Assembly: GCA_023238725.1 (NCBI GenBank)
Contig: CM041540.1
Coordinates: 3,251,001 to 3,315,000, forward strand
Source: Scortum barcoo
Lineage: Eukaryota; Chordata; Actinopteri; Centrarchiformes; Terapontidae
Direction: 5' to 3'
Length of the DNA: 64,000 nucleotides
Shown: positions 11,741 through 22,860 of the stretch, piece by piece
Layout: each line of letters starts with the position of its first letter
How positions within the stretch are numbered: position 1 is the stretch's first letter
Translations under genes and position numbers: made by a program
The notes under the pieces: model-generated
Seen by the model: only the letters and a program-made list of their open reading frames with translations
The model's database searches: none
What the model was told of the DNA's origin: nothing

Positions 11741-11930
11741 CATATGGCTCACCAGGTGCTGGCGTTGCTATGCCCTAATGGCTGAGGAACACAAAGGCCT
11801 GTTTGAGGCTGTCACTTTGATCCTGGCAGCTCAGAGGGCCCCCGTGGCTCTGCCGCACTAAAACCTTTATTAGCCATATGCCGGGGACATCAGAAACAAG
11901 TCAATCGGCATTTACATCAGCACAGAAATG
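11741..11930. promoter_or_regulatory. Candidate conserved non-coding island
   Basis: Complex, repeat-free sequence with a distinctly higher GC content than its flanks. Words include CCCTAATGG (about 11772) and TTATTAGCCATATG (about 11867-11880). Intervening sequence is rich in CAGCTC, GGCCC and GGCTCTG. The mixture of E-box-like, TAAT-type and GC words without frame preservation looks like a vertebrate enhancer core, but I have no alignment to confirm conservation. Confidence 0.35.
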
Positions 11931-13040
11931 GGCGTCAAACCTGCAGCGATGAGCGCCGCGCGTTGCCTGACCTATATTCGCTCGGTCCGGAGGTGCACTT
12001 CTCCTTCAAAACTTTGCAGAAGTTATTCAGAGGCTAAGTCCACCCCGAAGGAGGTTTTTACATATTCAAATCTAATTGCACAAAATTTGGGTTGGGAAAA
12101 ACGCCTGGGAGACATCGCACGTCCCAGCATACGTCACCGATTCCTACGGGAGCGGTGGGGCATCCGTACGTTTTAAATAGCACTTTAAGTTCTCAGAGTA
12201 AAGACAGAAACTCCCAAAGAGCTGCGAGGTGACAGTTCGCCCCCCCCCCACCCCAACAACAACAGGAAGCGGCGACGGCACAAAACCAGCACACCCCGAG
12301 GCCGGCTCCGGGAAATGTCAGCTGTGTTTTGGCTCCAAATACATTTTTAAAAATCGACCGAGTATTATTTTTGTCCCCGTATTTACTGACTTACAGTTGA
12401 GTCTCTCGCAAAATCAACATAACTCAGCAAGAGACCGGCGAGGGAGTTTCACCACTGGCTCAGATGAATCTTTCCAAATTGCACAGTTTTTTTTGTTTGT
12501 TTTTTTTGGTATTTGTGCTTCACTTTGAGGCCGCAGCAGCATTTGTGTTCTCATATTTAGAAAGGAAGGTACGTCCTCGCACGGATAAAACGGCGAACAA
12601 AGTCCCCCCAGATCGCGCGATTATTGGCTTATTATGATAGACACGGGATTACGGACGGAGGGACGGAGGGACGCACATCCGCGGCCCTCAGTCAGGATGC
12701 ACTGAAAAGCTGAGGAGAAGGAGGAAAGAAAAAGAGACATGGAAGAACACAGGCGCGATAATAGAAGTCCCTTGATATCTCTAATGGGCAGCTGATTAGA
12801 AAGCAGAAGCACCAAAACAGGTAATTCTTCTTCTTATCGTCAGCACGAAGAGTCGGGCTCACACTTATCTCCATAATGACTCCAACTATAATTAATGAGC
12901 CTTTTGAGAGTACAGTGACTTGTGCTGAAGCTGCACACAAACAGGTGCACACACACACACGGACTGGACTCTATTCAGAGTGGACTTGACGGCAGATTGA
13001 ACGTAGCTGATGGAACTTCTCATCCCAGTCAGATCTGTTT
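11931..13040. other. Unique sequence with small simple repeats
   Basis: Contains a C9 run (12241-12249), T-rich tracts around 12487-12510, an 8-bp minisatellite of GGACGGAG units (2.6 copies, 12653-12673) and a short CA tract near 12950-12960. A TTTTAAATAG word at 12170-12179 could pass for a TATA-like element. There is no other core-promoter or exon evidence, so no promoter is called. Confidence 0.45.
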
Positions 13041-13420
13041 TGTTTTTGCCTCTTTTTCCTTTTAAAAAGTCTGTTCAAGGACAAGCAGCAGCCTCAACAA
13101 CAGAGCCGGCCTCCGATTTCTGATCAGACAGCAGAAGGAGAGCGGCGGCGGAGTTTTGAGCCCTGACAACGCCACCGTGTTGACGACGAGGGCGAAGGTG
13201 GGCGGGGGAGTTGGGGTTGGAGGGGCTTCCAGGCGTCCTTTGAATTTGCTCCGTGGCGGATATCAAAGGGCAGAAGCTTCAAGCGCCTCGCACTGTGATG
13301 ACAGGCGTTGTAATGAACGTTTTAATGAAAGCGAGGGAAGGTGGAAGGAGGTGGGGGAGGGGAGCGGCGGGTGCAACAGGTACGGCTGAGTTCAAGAGCG
13401 CCGGACATTCGTGAGGAGCT
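13041..13420. promoter_or_regulatory. GC-rich patch with G-quadruplex motif and two TCF-type words
   Basis: GC- and CpG-rich compared with its flanks. A four-run G-quadruplex motif occurs at 13200-13225 (runs of 3, 5, 4 and 4 G), and more G runs lie near 13345-13380. The words CCTTTGAA (13236-13243) and ATCAAAGG (13263-13270) are opposite-strand forms of a TCF/LEF-type core about 20 bases apart. Could be an enhancer, or an unannotated promoter patch; no transcript start can be shown. Confidence 0.3.
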
Positions 13421-15500
13421 CGTGTAAGTGAATTATATATTTCAAAAGAGGGGGTGCACTAGAACAAGGTAGAAGTGTGATACAGAGAGGAAAACAATGA
13501 TTTTTATATCCCAACCTGATACTTTTATGGACTTAATTGTTAAAAAATATGTATCTGACACTTTGACATAAATGTTTCTTAACCCTTTAACATCCTCACC
13601 AAGAAAAAAGCAATGAAAACATTTTTTCTTTTCATATTTTTTTATTAACTAACAATCAATTTTTATGAACAGACCACAAAGTTTTTGAAATATTGGCCTC
13701 TACCAAACAGTTGAGATGTCGCTTCACTACTTCGTAAACCCTTTTTAGTCTCTTTTTTTTTTCTTTCAAGTCCTTAGACACGATAATATGTCAATAAAAT
13801 ATTAGCTTACCTTTTTACAATTACAGCAAATAGAGGCCTTGTGGTTAATCTAAAACAACTTTTTGTTTCTATACAAGCTATCTGGTGGAGCTTCTTGATT
13901 CACAAATAATCTTTGGCTGCAAGTTTCAATTTCTTCACGCTGCTTTTTCTTCTTTTTTCGCCCTCTGAAGCCTAAAAGAAACTTTCATCTGAATTTGTTC
14001 AAAATGTTTGTCCAGTTGATTTGCACATCATCTTTTTCTTCTTTTTGTAGATTTTTTTAAAACTTTTTTTTCTTGTTTTGCATCCCAGGAAGTGACCAAA
14101 GCACTTTTGCATCACATGATCTACACACTGATGAGAAAAATACACGGCTAACTTGGAAAAACAATCTTGCAAATATCTTGTGGTAGTGACTAAAGACAAT
14201 GTATCGCTGCGTTCCTCGCAAATTGCTGCATATAGCGTGCTGTCATAACAGCGCGCCTCCCCCCCCCCTGCAGCTCCTCATATACTTTCAGCTACCAGAA
14301 CTAATGTAGCATCCCTCCAAATCGAGGGGCTCCACAGGTGAGTTGATGAGTAAACCTGCGCGGTGATAGGTCCACTGCTGTGTGCGAGATTGGAAAGGAT
14401 AGGGAGGACAAGGTTCTTGTTCAAACATGGCGACACATACTGTTACACTTTGTCACAAACACACACACACCGCTTCGCCACAGCCAACCTGTGGCTTTGA
14501 CACTTGGCTTCGCGTTTATGGCCAGGGCCCCACAGCTACTCAATCTCCAGTTAAAGGAAGTTTGCAGGAGAATGGCGGCCACGTGGGAGGTGATCAGCTC
14601 AGCCCTGCAACTGGAAGTGAAACGGCCTGTGGAGATCTTTTCCTCTGCAGGTGTGTAATTGATTGTAATTGTGCACGTGTTTGTGTGTGCGCTGTTCTTT
14701 TTGATAAGTCTGATAAAGTTTTCTCTGCACGCTGAACGAGGTTTGCCGCCTTCGTCCGGACGCGAGAAACGGATCTAAACTCAAAGTCGACGCCAAGAGA
14801 TCGCTTTTGTTTTAAAGGAGTTTTCCACAAAAAAAAAAAAAAAATGCTTCCTTCTTATTTTTTCACAAAATGCAGGCAGCTGTAGTGACAGTAGATTACA
14901 AAGTTGATCCAGAGTCACAGCAATAACAAAAATACCCAAAAGAAGATACTGTTGTTCCAAAAGGTGGTCCAACACTTTTACATGTTCTGTCTGTGAAGTG
15001 ACTGTGAAGGTAAGAACATTTTAGATAGAGAAGATATCAAAGTTTGTGCATCTCACCTAATGTCTGTTATAGAAGACACTGTATTGTAAATCTGTAAAAA
15101 CAGCCCAGTTTTTTTCAAAGGTAACAACGATCGAAGGAGTTACAGCCCCCGGTGCAGTTAAGTTAAGACACAATATCATGCATCTGAGGGCTAATTTGTT
15201 CTGTGGAAATATCAAAGTCATAAAGAAGTTGTGAGTCAGAAAAACTAAAGGAAAATCATTTCAGCCAATCGCATCAAAGGCTTGAAGCCAGAGGAAAAAC
15301 ACAGCTGGTTGTAATACAGGTTGTGTGTTGTTGCTGATGAGACAGAACAGAAACAGACTAAATGTGCAATAAATGTCTCTTAAACTTCTGAATCAGTTAA
15401 CAGATATGAAAGCTTTAAAATATAAAATCATGCAGGCTTCTGATTTTACATCTCTGAAATATTTTAGAGGTTCTAAAATCTGAGTAAAAGGCGCAAAACA
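13421..15500. other. AT-rich unique sequence, nothing recognised
   Basis: Includes T-rich tracts at about 13620-13650, 13745-13765 and 14040-14075, a C8 run near 14260, a short CA tract near 14458-14470 and a poly(A)16 run (14829-14844). The open frames at 14380-14830 overlap on both strands and carry no domains. Confidence 0.5.
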
Positions 15501-15554
15501 TTGCAAACTAGTCATTCTGCCACATGTTTTTTAGCTGAATATTCAGCTTTCCTT

Positions 15555-16114
15555 AGCGCTCTTTGTAAAGATGAGGCAGTGCAATTTGGAGAAAAAACAT
15601 TTTCTGCCCGAGAGTTTGTTCCTCGAGTCCAGCACTTTAATCAATTTCCTGAAGCGTCTTTCTCCACCGTGCACAGGAGCGTCATGTCTTTCACTTCAAA
15701 GTAAGAACCTGCACTTGTTGTGGACCGGCTCCGTTTTGATCGCTTTTCACGTGGGGCCGTGGCCGCAGAAGACGACACGACTGATTGTTATGTCGGTACA
15801 GCTGCCGGCGAAGAGGAACTGTTAAGAGGTTGGACGAAACTGGCGGACGGACTAACGCGGTCTTGAATTATTATGCTCCGGGTGTAGTTGCTGGGATGGT
15901 ACCTGTTCAGCTGATGGAAAAAGATTTGTTGTGTTTCTGTCTTAACTTGCACTGACCAACAGCATTTTTCGCAGACCATCTTAAACTGCACTTTGTTGCT
16001 TTTGAGACACCCAAACCACTTCCATATAATTGATGTTACCTCTATGGTCAAGAATGTCCTCGGCTAACCAGAGTTCACTTTCACCGCTGCTTTCGAGTCT
16101 TCTATTCCACTCAT
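15555..16114 (-). pseudogene. hAT-type transposase relic (BED zinc finger plus start of the transposase core), broken
   Basis: Read on the minus strand, a frame opening at 16114 runs through one in-frame stop (16064-16066). It then gives SIIWKWFG, followed by C-E-K-C (cysteines at about 15973 and 15964) and H-x5-H (histidines at about 15916 and 15898) just before the proline of YHP. This W-x-F / CX2C / HX5H layout is the BED zinc finger that opens hAT and ZBED proteins and binds transposon ends. Further down, VKDMTLLCTVEKD (15654-15697) and FRKLIKVLDSR (from 15653 down) match the conserved stretch before the hAT catalytic core. They are in different frames, so at least one frameshift separates them. 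A stop also ends the frame at about 15788. The catalytic core, the C-terminal dimerisation region and terminal inverted repeats were not found. Clearly non-functional; a remnant of an old DNA transposon. Confidence 0.8.
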
Positions 16115-16306
16115 ATTTTTCCTGTTGTAGAGAGGAAACACTTTGTAGAAGGAAAGGGGTGTGTATTTTTTCCATGTGCGAGCCAAAACTGTGCACTGAT
16201 TGGCTGTTGTCGCCTTTACTTCTGCTGTGTGATAGTTTGTTATATCTATCCACGTGGAGTAAAAAATGTCCAAAGTTTATTGTGATTATCGAGAAAGATG
16301 CTGGCT
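16115..16306. other. Flank of the hAT relic
   Basis: Lies upstream of the relic's start (minus strand). It may contain the element's 5' untranslated region, but no hAT-type terminal repeat or 8-bp target duplication could be identified. Confidence 0.35.
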
Positions 16307-16333
16307 CACACACACACACACACACACACACAC
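16307..16333. repeat. (CA)13 microsatellite
   Basis: 27 bases of uninterrupted CA. Translations over it give Thr-His or Cys-Val repeats. Confidence 0.95.
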
Positions 16334-16865
16334 GCAAACTGCAAAACTGTTTCACGGTGCCATTAACCAGCTAATCTGCTAAATCACTCACTGCCAGACA
16401 GTTTATTATTTTATAGTACTATAACTTTATTACATCCAGCAGTCTCCTTGGCCGACGAGTCAAAAGTTAATATCAGGCACTGGCTGTAATGAATAACACT
16501 TAAAACAAATGCAAGTTGAGGTGCACAACAGTCTGAAATCACAACCTTTTTTTTTTCCCCCCTCACAATATTTCCTGCGATCTCTTCACTTGCTCACCAC
16601 TCAAAGCTGTCACATCTAATCAAGACTCCTTCAAAAAAAAGGACAAAGCTGATAGAATTGTGACCGTCCCAGCTTGATCGTGAGGGAAAAACATAAAAAA
16701 AATAAATAAATAAAAAACCACCCCTTTGGCCACCGCATGAACCGGCAGCGATGTCTGAAATCCATACGGTGAAAGTCCAATGACACAGCGCGTCCTCGGC
16801 CTCGGCAGAGAGGGAGGCTTGGCTGCCGGTCGCGTTAGGAGCAGCTCAGGTGCGAGATGTGTAGA
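16334..16865. other. Unique sequence with AT-rich simple tract
   Basis: T9/C6 junction near 16550 and an A-rich tract with AAAT steps near 16695-16718. No gene recognised. Confidence 0.45.
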
Positions 16866-17140
16866 GTTGGAACAGATGCTTCCACTTTAATTACCTCACA
16901 AAGAGCTAACTTTCCTGTGATGGAGGAGGACGCCAACACAGCTGGGTCCTGATGGATGCCAGGGCGCAAATAACACAAGGCCAGAGACAAACACACACAC
17001 ACAAACAATCACAGGTTTTTACGCGCGCAGACAACCCCGCTAAGATATATTCAAATATATTCCGATCTGTCAAATGTCAAGTGAGCTAATCTGGGAGATG
17101 GAATTTCTGGCACTTGTGATGAAGGAGAGAAAGAATCGGG
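16866..17140. promoter_or_regulatory. Candidate conserved non-coding island
   Basis: Complex sequence containing CTTTAATTACCTCAC (about 16884), a homeodomain TAATTA core, followed by GAGCTAAC and CCTGTGATGGAGG words. A short CA tract near 16990-17002 interrupts it. Candidate based on motif density only. Confidence 0.3.
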
Positions 17141-17368
17141 AACATAATGAAAATAATACACAGGATTGTTATTTTAACCAGAGGGTGAGCGTGAGGGCTG
17201 GAAAAAAGGCAAACCGCTGACTGTCTGCCAATCCAAGAGCCAGAAAAAAAGTTGTCAAAGTCAAAGCTGAATGATAAAATGTGAAGTCAGTTTTCATTTG
17301 TCAGTTATTCTCTCAATTGATGCGAGTCTTTGGTTTATAACACGGCAGAGAAATACTCGACTTTATGC
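17141..17368. other. Unique AT-rich sequence
   Basis: No feature recognised. Confidence 0.4.
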
Positions 17369-17485
17369 AAATTTACAATGATGGGAGCAGCAAATCTTCA
17401 CGTTTTAAAGGCTGAAAACAAGAAAAGCTTGGTATGTTCGCTCGATAAATGACTCAAATTAACAATTAACTATTAGATTAATCTT
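17369..17485 (+). mobile_element. Teleost 'GATTAATC' interspersed repeat, copy 2 (right part)
   Basis: The words GCAGCAAATCTTCAC, GGCTGAAAACAAG, TTGGTATGTTCGCT, AAATGACTCAAA and AGATTAATC follow the order of the right half of the repeat whose left half is seen at 11132-11280 and 32248-32420. Degraded and non-coding. Confidence 0.65.
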
Positions 17486-19050
17486 CGCTCAGTTGGTTGT
17501 GAATTATTATTTTCAACATTAGCATAATTTTAAGGCTTAAAATCACTGCCAATGATGTTATATATATGTTCTATATCCCATCTGATAATCCTAACCACGT
17601 CAAAACTGAAGATACACATCGGCCATCATCACCCGCTGCACTCCTTCCTTTGTGCATTACAGGTGAATTAAAAGCTCATTTTCAAAAATCGAATTAAAAA
17701 GCCTGGATCAGTTCCTGTATTTGACATGTTAAAAAAAAAAAAAAGCAGACTAGCTCACTGTTCTTTGTCTGCCGGAGCTTTTGTGTTCCCGTCTGACCTA
17801 TCATACAAGCAAACAAATAAGATAATTTACCGTGTTCATTCATGTGCACTTACAGAGATATATCTGCTGAATTCGGAGGCTTATTATCTGATGGAGGAAT
17901 TGCACGATTCGACTTGTTTCCTCAACGTGCTCTCACATCGCGCCGTATACGGTAGGTGTAAGTCGGCGCAGTGGCTTCGTACCATTACAGCTGCTGATTG
18001 TGTTTGCCATTTACAGTGACGCGCTCGCCAAACACTCAGAGGGGGGAAAACAATTTAGATTACCAGCTCAAACACAATGCAGCAGCATCTCCCTCCCTGT
18101 TTCGGCTTCGTGAGATAATGCTTGGGTGATGCCGGCTTGGGCTGTGAAATGAATTTTTAGTGCTATGAATGGCAGAGGAAACTCCACCGAGGATGGATAT
18201 TGTGCATAAATAAGCAGGGTGAAGGACGCAGGAGTGTCTCTTGCAATCAGTGGTAGATTTCTTGTGTGGCCTAATTTTCAAAGCGTCGACTGTTGGCGTC
18301 ACACCAAATGAAAATCCTGTATTAGACAGAAACCGCCAAATGGACTCAGATAAGTTTATTTTCAAGAGTTATGAATAAAGACCGGTGGATCAAAACTGGG
18401 GAAAGATCCACCAATTCCACTAAACTCTACAAATTTGACTGGATTTTGGTCCTGCTGTCTGCTCTGAGCCCGACCAGCTGGCTATCAGTAATGATCTGCC
18501 ATCGAACGTGAGGAAGCTTCAGTGACTCCATGTTTCTGCACGCAGGGACATCACATGTTATTACTACGCCAATATCACATGTCAACAGCATATATGTGAC
18601 ACACCTAATCTCAATTTATGACCCATTTTTCAAACATTTTGTAGTTTTACTTGCTCACTTTGCAGGTACTGAGTTGATGGTGGTAATCTTGGATGGACGT
18701 GAACTAGACAACGGCATCACGAGCATTACTGATGAACGTGATTGGCTGTGGTCAGAAATTTATCGCACCTGTACCAACACCCCACAGGCGATCATCTATG
18801 GGGGTCCTGGAGAGCATCTGTACATCACTGCAGCATGGTTAAGACTTTAAACCACTCAAAGACTCGAAGTCAGGAAAATAAGACTGTTGAGGGGTATTAA
18901 ATGAGTAGATTTCTGGCATCAAAATTAATAGAATAATAAGCTAAGGGTTTTAGGATGAGTGTGGAAATAAGCGATGACGATGTAAACCTTGGCAGATTGC
19001 CCTGTCCTTGTCAGAAGAGGAGCCCAGTGCTACGAGTACATTCATTCATT
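17486..19050. other. Unique sequence with one unexplained open frame
   Basis: Contains poly(A)14 at 17731-17744. The plus-strand open frame 18530-18850 (106 codons) is preceded internally by a splice-acceptor-like CACTTTGCAG (about 18656-18665). After that point it reads without stops, rich in Asp/Glu/Ile/Trp, until the stop at about 18848. I recognise no family and codon evidence is insufficient, so it is not called a gene. Confidence 0.4.
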
Positions 19051-19160
19051 TAGACAGACAGATAGAAGACTTCATTGATCCCAGGAGGGAAATTCAGTTG
19101 TCATAGCAGCCAGGTACATAAAAATACAAGAAAACATAAAAGAATGAGATGTATATGTAT
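19051..19160 (-). mobile_element. Teleost non-LTR retroelement 3' tail (minus orientation)
   Basis: On the plus strand: GACAGACAGATAGA, then TTCATTGATCCCAGGAGG, GAAATTCAGTTGTCATAGC and CAGGTACATAAAAATAC. Read on the minus strand this is the common fish retroelement ending in GGGATCAATAAAGT-like words followed by a CTAT/CTGT tetranucleotide tail, here seen as TCTATCTGTCTGTC. It is a 5'-truncated, decayed copy with no coding region. The exact clade (Rex1- or RTE-like) is not resolved. Confidence 0.7.
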
Positions 19161-19460
19161 GTATATGCATTATATATAATATGTATGTATTAAATATACT
19201 TGACTATGCAAGATATACTTATGTGCATATAGATATATTAATACAAGTCATGGTGTATAATGTATGTGTAATATATACTAGGTTGTATATGATATATAAA
19301 TGAAATATATATATGTATATACATGATATAAGATAAAGCAAATGTATAAAAGATACTTGACTATGCAAGATATATACTATGTTTATGTGTAGGTGTGCAT
19401 AAGTATGACATGATGTAGAATATTAATTTAATGTATATTATCAGGTGACATGTGATACGA
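19161..19460. repeat. AT-rich satellite-like tract with an internal 157-bp-spaced duplication
   Basis: Dominated by TATATG/TATGTA words. The block ATACTTGACTATGCAAGATA occurs at about 19196 and again at about 19353, offset 157 bases, with related flanks (TAAATATACTT / AAAAGATACTT upstream, ATGT downstream). It may be the interior of the adjacent minus-strand retroelement, or an old tandem repeat. Confidence 0.6.
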
Positions 19461-21769
19461 TAGATACTTTTACAATTTCCTGTATCGTTCCTTCAGACGG
19501 TGGGGTTAAATGAATTTAATGGAAATTAGGATCAATGTACTTACTGGTAAAATATGTGTCTTATATCTACAGTAAGATTTAATATTTGTTATAGGTAGGT
19601 AATGAAAACACTTGATTATTTGTTAAGGTATGAATGTAAATTGTGTCCGGCACAATCAGACCACGTCTCCGGCCTCTGCGCCACTGTGGAGCTGTGGGAA
19701 GCATTGTGTAACTTATGAATTAAAAACAATACGGACACAGGGAGGCCATGATCAAATATATGTGGACTTTTCTGCCTTGTGTTGCAGAGATTCCTCTCCT
19801 CATTACCCCGTCTACGCTCGCCGACTTCGTATATCTCACCTCGTAATCTCCCCGATGCTGTGACACAATCAGAAATGAACTTTGTCGCTCTCTGTCAAAT
19901 GCATCATTATCCTAAATACAATATGTCTGACAAACAATGCCTGTTTGTCTTGTTGTGGTTTCTAACAATGCCTGCAGTTCTGCAATATGGAGCCTTCCAA
20001 AGCTCCCCCTGTAGACTTGTTGTTTGAGGCTGAGGTTGGGCAAGACAGCGCTGGACCGAATGTTTACATAAATGAGCCAATTTAGTTGCATTTCAGAGAA
20101 GCGGACCGGCTGGCAGACCGACTGGCTGCTTTAACCGTACACAGACATGGATGGACACTGACAGAAACTCACAATAAATCACATAACAGAGTACAGAATC
20201 TAACAGTCCAGTGAGCCCTGTTACCAAATTACCAAGTGGCAAAACACAGAGATATCTTTATTCAGCGGTTTTGCCAGTGGAGGTCACGGCGTTCCCAGAC
20301 ATTTCAAGTTGAAAGAGGACAGGCAAACCATCACAAATAATATTCAAGACAGACAGAGAGAAGGCATTTCAGAAGAAAGGCTGTGTTGGGGGTTTAGGAA
20401 TCCCGAGGTTTCAGGTTGTTAGTGTCACTGTCAGCTTGGCCCGACATGAAAGAAAACGAGCGAGAGGCGCCGCCGGAGCTAACCAAGCCAGGCCAGGCCA
20501 TGACAGGCCAATGACCGAGGTAGTGAACGGGCTAGAAAGATGCCAAAAAAAAAAGAAAAAAAAAAAAGGAAGGAGTAAACTGAAATCAGCACAAACACTC
20601 AACACACACACATACACACACTGATTGTGCCAGTCCGGTGCCAATAAATTGCTCTGCGCTGGAGAGCTTAGGGAGGCATCAGAGAGCCTGGGCAGCATCC
20701 TGCTCTGAGCTGCAGATCCCAAGCCGACTGAATGTGGATGCTTGGCCCAGTCGGCTGGATCAGCCGCTAATACACAGCCTGGGACCAGGGAATTACTGAG
20801 TAAGCACTGAGCCCCATGCAGCCGCTAGCAACACGCACACACACATGCACACAAAGAGAGGATGGGTGGGGAGGGCGCTTGGTCACAGGAATGCACGCAA
20901 CGCTCGCAGACTCCCCCGCCACGAAAACAGACAAAAGGTGAAGCCAGATACGCCAGCGTGCATTGCCAAGGATGCCATAACTGGGCGTACGGTCAACATT
21001 AATGAAAACAAACAAAAGCGTTTTCTTCTGAATGTCAGTGTCTGTCGGGCTTTGGCAGAAATGCAGGACATTGTTGGGAAAATGGTCTACGGGATGAACC
21101 GTGTTCCACCTTTGTGCATTAACATGAGATAAAACGCTCCATATGCAAAGCAAACGAGTTTGTTGTTAATATGTGAGTCCATTACAAGATAATACTACAC
21201 AATACTCCTTTAAATACCTACAAATTCTACTTATTTTGGTAAAAATCTTCCAGCGGTTTAACTCGTTATTTTTCTACAGTGATATAGGAGTGCAACTAAC
21301 CTAAAACTGTCCACCAGAGAGGGCAGTGAAAGCCTGCTTACCAACCTACAAGCCACCTTTTTTCTTTTTCACATTTAATGAGTGAGAAATATATTGAAGA
21401 TTTGTATTGTGCTGTTTCTTGAGCGCATCAAACCATTAATCCAGAGCTGACTCTTTGAAAAACGTTATAAAAGCTGATTTTCAGAGGCTCTGAGCACTTG
21501 ATTTTTCCTGTAAGTAGAGTAGGTACCGTTTCTCTAAAGAGGAATGGCCCTGTGTATAGGACGACCCCCTGCCAGCATCACATTAAGGCCTCCTCTGGTA
21601 CAATACCCGGGCTGAAAATAACCCACCCGCCCACCAGGATGCTCTGGCCTACTTCCCAAAGTACTCACATCTGGCAGAGAGACGTGTAACCCCGCTAAGG
21701 TGCTTTTTGAAAAACCCTTGCTTTATTTTTCTCTCTTCTGCTTCCATCTATCCATGTGACATGCGAGAG
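19461..21769. other. Unique sequence, nothing recognised
   Basis: Contains an A-rich tract with one G interruption near 20544-20567 and short CA tracts near 20600-20620 and 20830-20852. Overlapping open frames at 20767-21153 on both strands have no domain. A CCACCAG...GGGCAG word at about 21313-21328 is CTCF-like but has two extra bases between its halves. Confidence 0.5.
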
Positions 21770-22080
21770 CTTAGGTGCGCGAGTTTTTTTTTTGATTGTG
21801 CTCTCTCATCATCCGCGATTTCCGGCCTCGGAGGAGCGCGCGGATCGATGGGAAGTTTAACATACTCCCTCCGCTTTTTAAAGCCTGCAGCGAACAAGCC
21901 CCTCGCCATCGACCCCCCTCACCCCACCCCGCCCGGGCGCAGATCGAAAGCCCCCCTTGCGTCACGTGACCGGCTTACACAACACTCACGGGAGGTCCTC
22001 TTCTCACCAGGCCGCCTCCCACTTCCTGCTCAGCCGCTGGTTACCGAGGTGAACCATCGCCATGGGCAACGGACCAAAAG
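21770..22080. promoter_or_regulatory. CpG-containing GC-rich patch with palindromic GTCACGTGAC
   Basis: GC-rich, with many CpG steps (CGCGCGG near 21838, CCGCCCGGGCGC near 21928-21940). A perfect 10-bp palindrome, GTCACGTGAC, occurs at 21961-21970. This is a high-affinity word for bHLH-ZIP factors of the USF/MITF-TFE type. A PvuII-type CAGCCGCTGG and CCATCGCCATGG follow. A promoter or enhancer is plausible, but no start site or exon is visible. Confidence 0.35.
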
Positions 22081-22219
22081 AGAAGGAGGAGGACCGGGAG
22101 GAGGGATGTGAGTCGGAGAGGAGATGTGAATAGATGTGAGAAGAGGGCATGAAATCGATGAGGCCCTGCAACAGCTTTGCGGCTCATGTGCCCACACACT
22201 GAGATAGAGATGCAGACAG

Positions 22220-22277
22220 AACACACACACACACACACACACATCCGTGCTCCCACACACACACACACATCCGTGCT

Positions 22278-22302
<25 letters not shown>
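22220..22302. repeat. Compound (AC)n array with a repeated 10-bp spacer
   Basis: Three AC/CA blocks (about 22220-22243, 22254-22269 and 22279-22302) are separated twice by the same ATCCGTGCTC spacer. This implies unit-level duplication (unit of roughly 26-35 bases) rather than independent point mutations within one array. Open frames in both directions across it are artefacts. Confidence 0.9.
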
Positions 22303-22310
<8 letters not shown>

Positions 22311-22860
22311 AGAGAGCGAGATGACCTGGCATTCACGACTGCCAACAATCTCGTCCACATTGCAGGAACGAGAGAGAATCATACGCACATCCCTCCCTCA
22401 CAAGTTAAATGTTTCATCCATTTTTAGACGACGCAAATTAATCTTCTCCACCTCCACTGACATGAATATGAGTTTTAACTTTAACTCTCTCTATAATTAA
22501 AGCAGAGCTTTAGCGTTTCATGCAGGAGATTTCGAGAGTTTCATTTCTCACAGAGCCTCGCGTTGCAAAAGGTCTTGTGTTTCTTTTAAATGTCACTCCG
22601 CTAAAAACAGGGTTGCATTTAAGCAGCAGTAGGACTAGTGATATTTAACAGGGAGTGAAATTAGAGAGGCTGTGAGAACACTCTGCTTGTCAACCTCGCA
22701 GCCGAGGATATATTTATAAAGAGACATCTATGGTAACAGCTAATACCTGACAGAATTAAAATGTGTCGCGCGGCTACGGAGTCACTAAACAGGTTCACGG
22801 AATAATTTCATCAAAAGTTTTGACACGAAACAAGCCAAGAAACATCGTGCACCGAAGTAA
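22303..22860. promoter_or_regulatory. Possible conserved non-coding island
   Basis: After 22500 the sequence becomes complex and repeat-free: TTTCATGCAGGAGATTT (about 22518), GTGAAATTAGAGAGG, ATATTTATAAAGAG and GGTAACAGCTAATACC (about 22733-22748). Motif density is moderate. Regulatory role is inferred and weak. Confidence 0.25.

Noticed and set aside
21313..21328. CTCF-like CCACCAGAGAGGGCAG
   Set aside because: The halves are two bases too far apart compared with the usual core, so it was not listed as a site.
22030..22388. Overlapping minus-strand Cys-Val-rich frames
   Set aside because: Translations of the AC microsatellite array.
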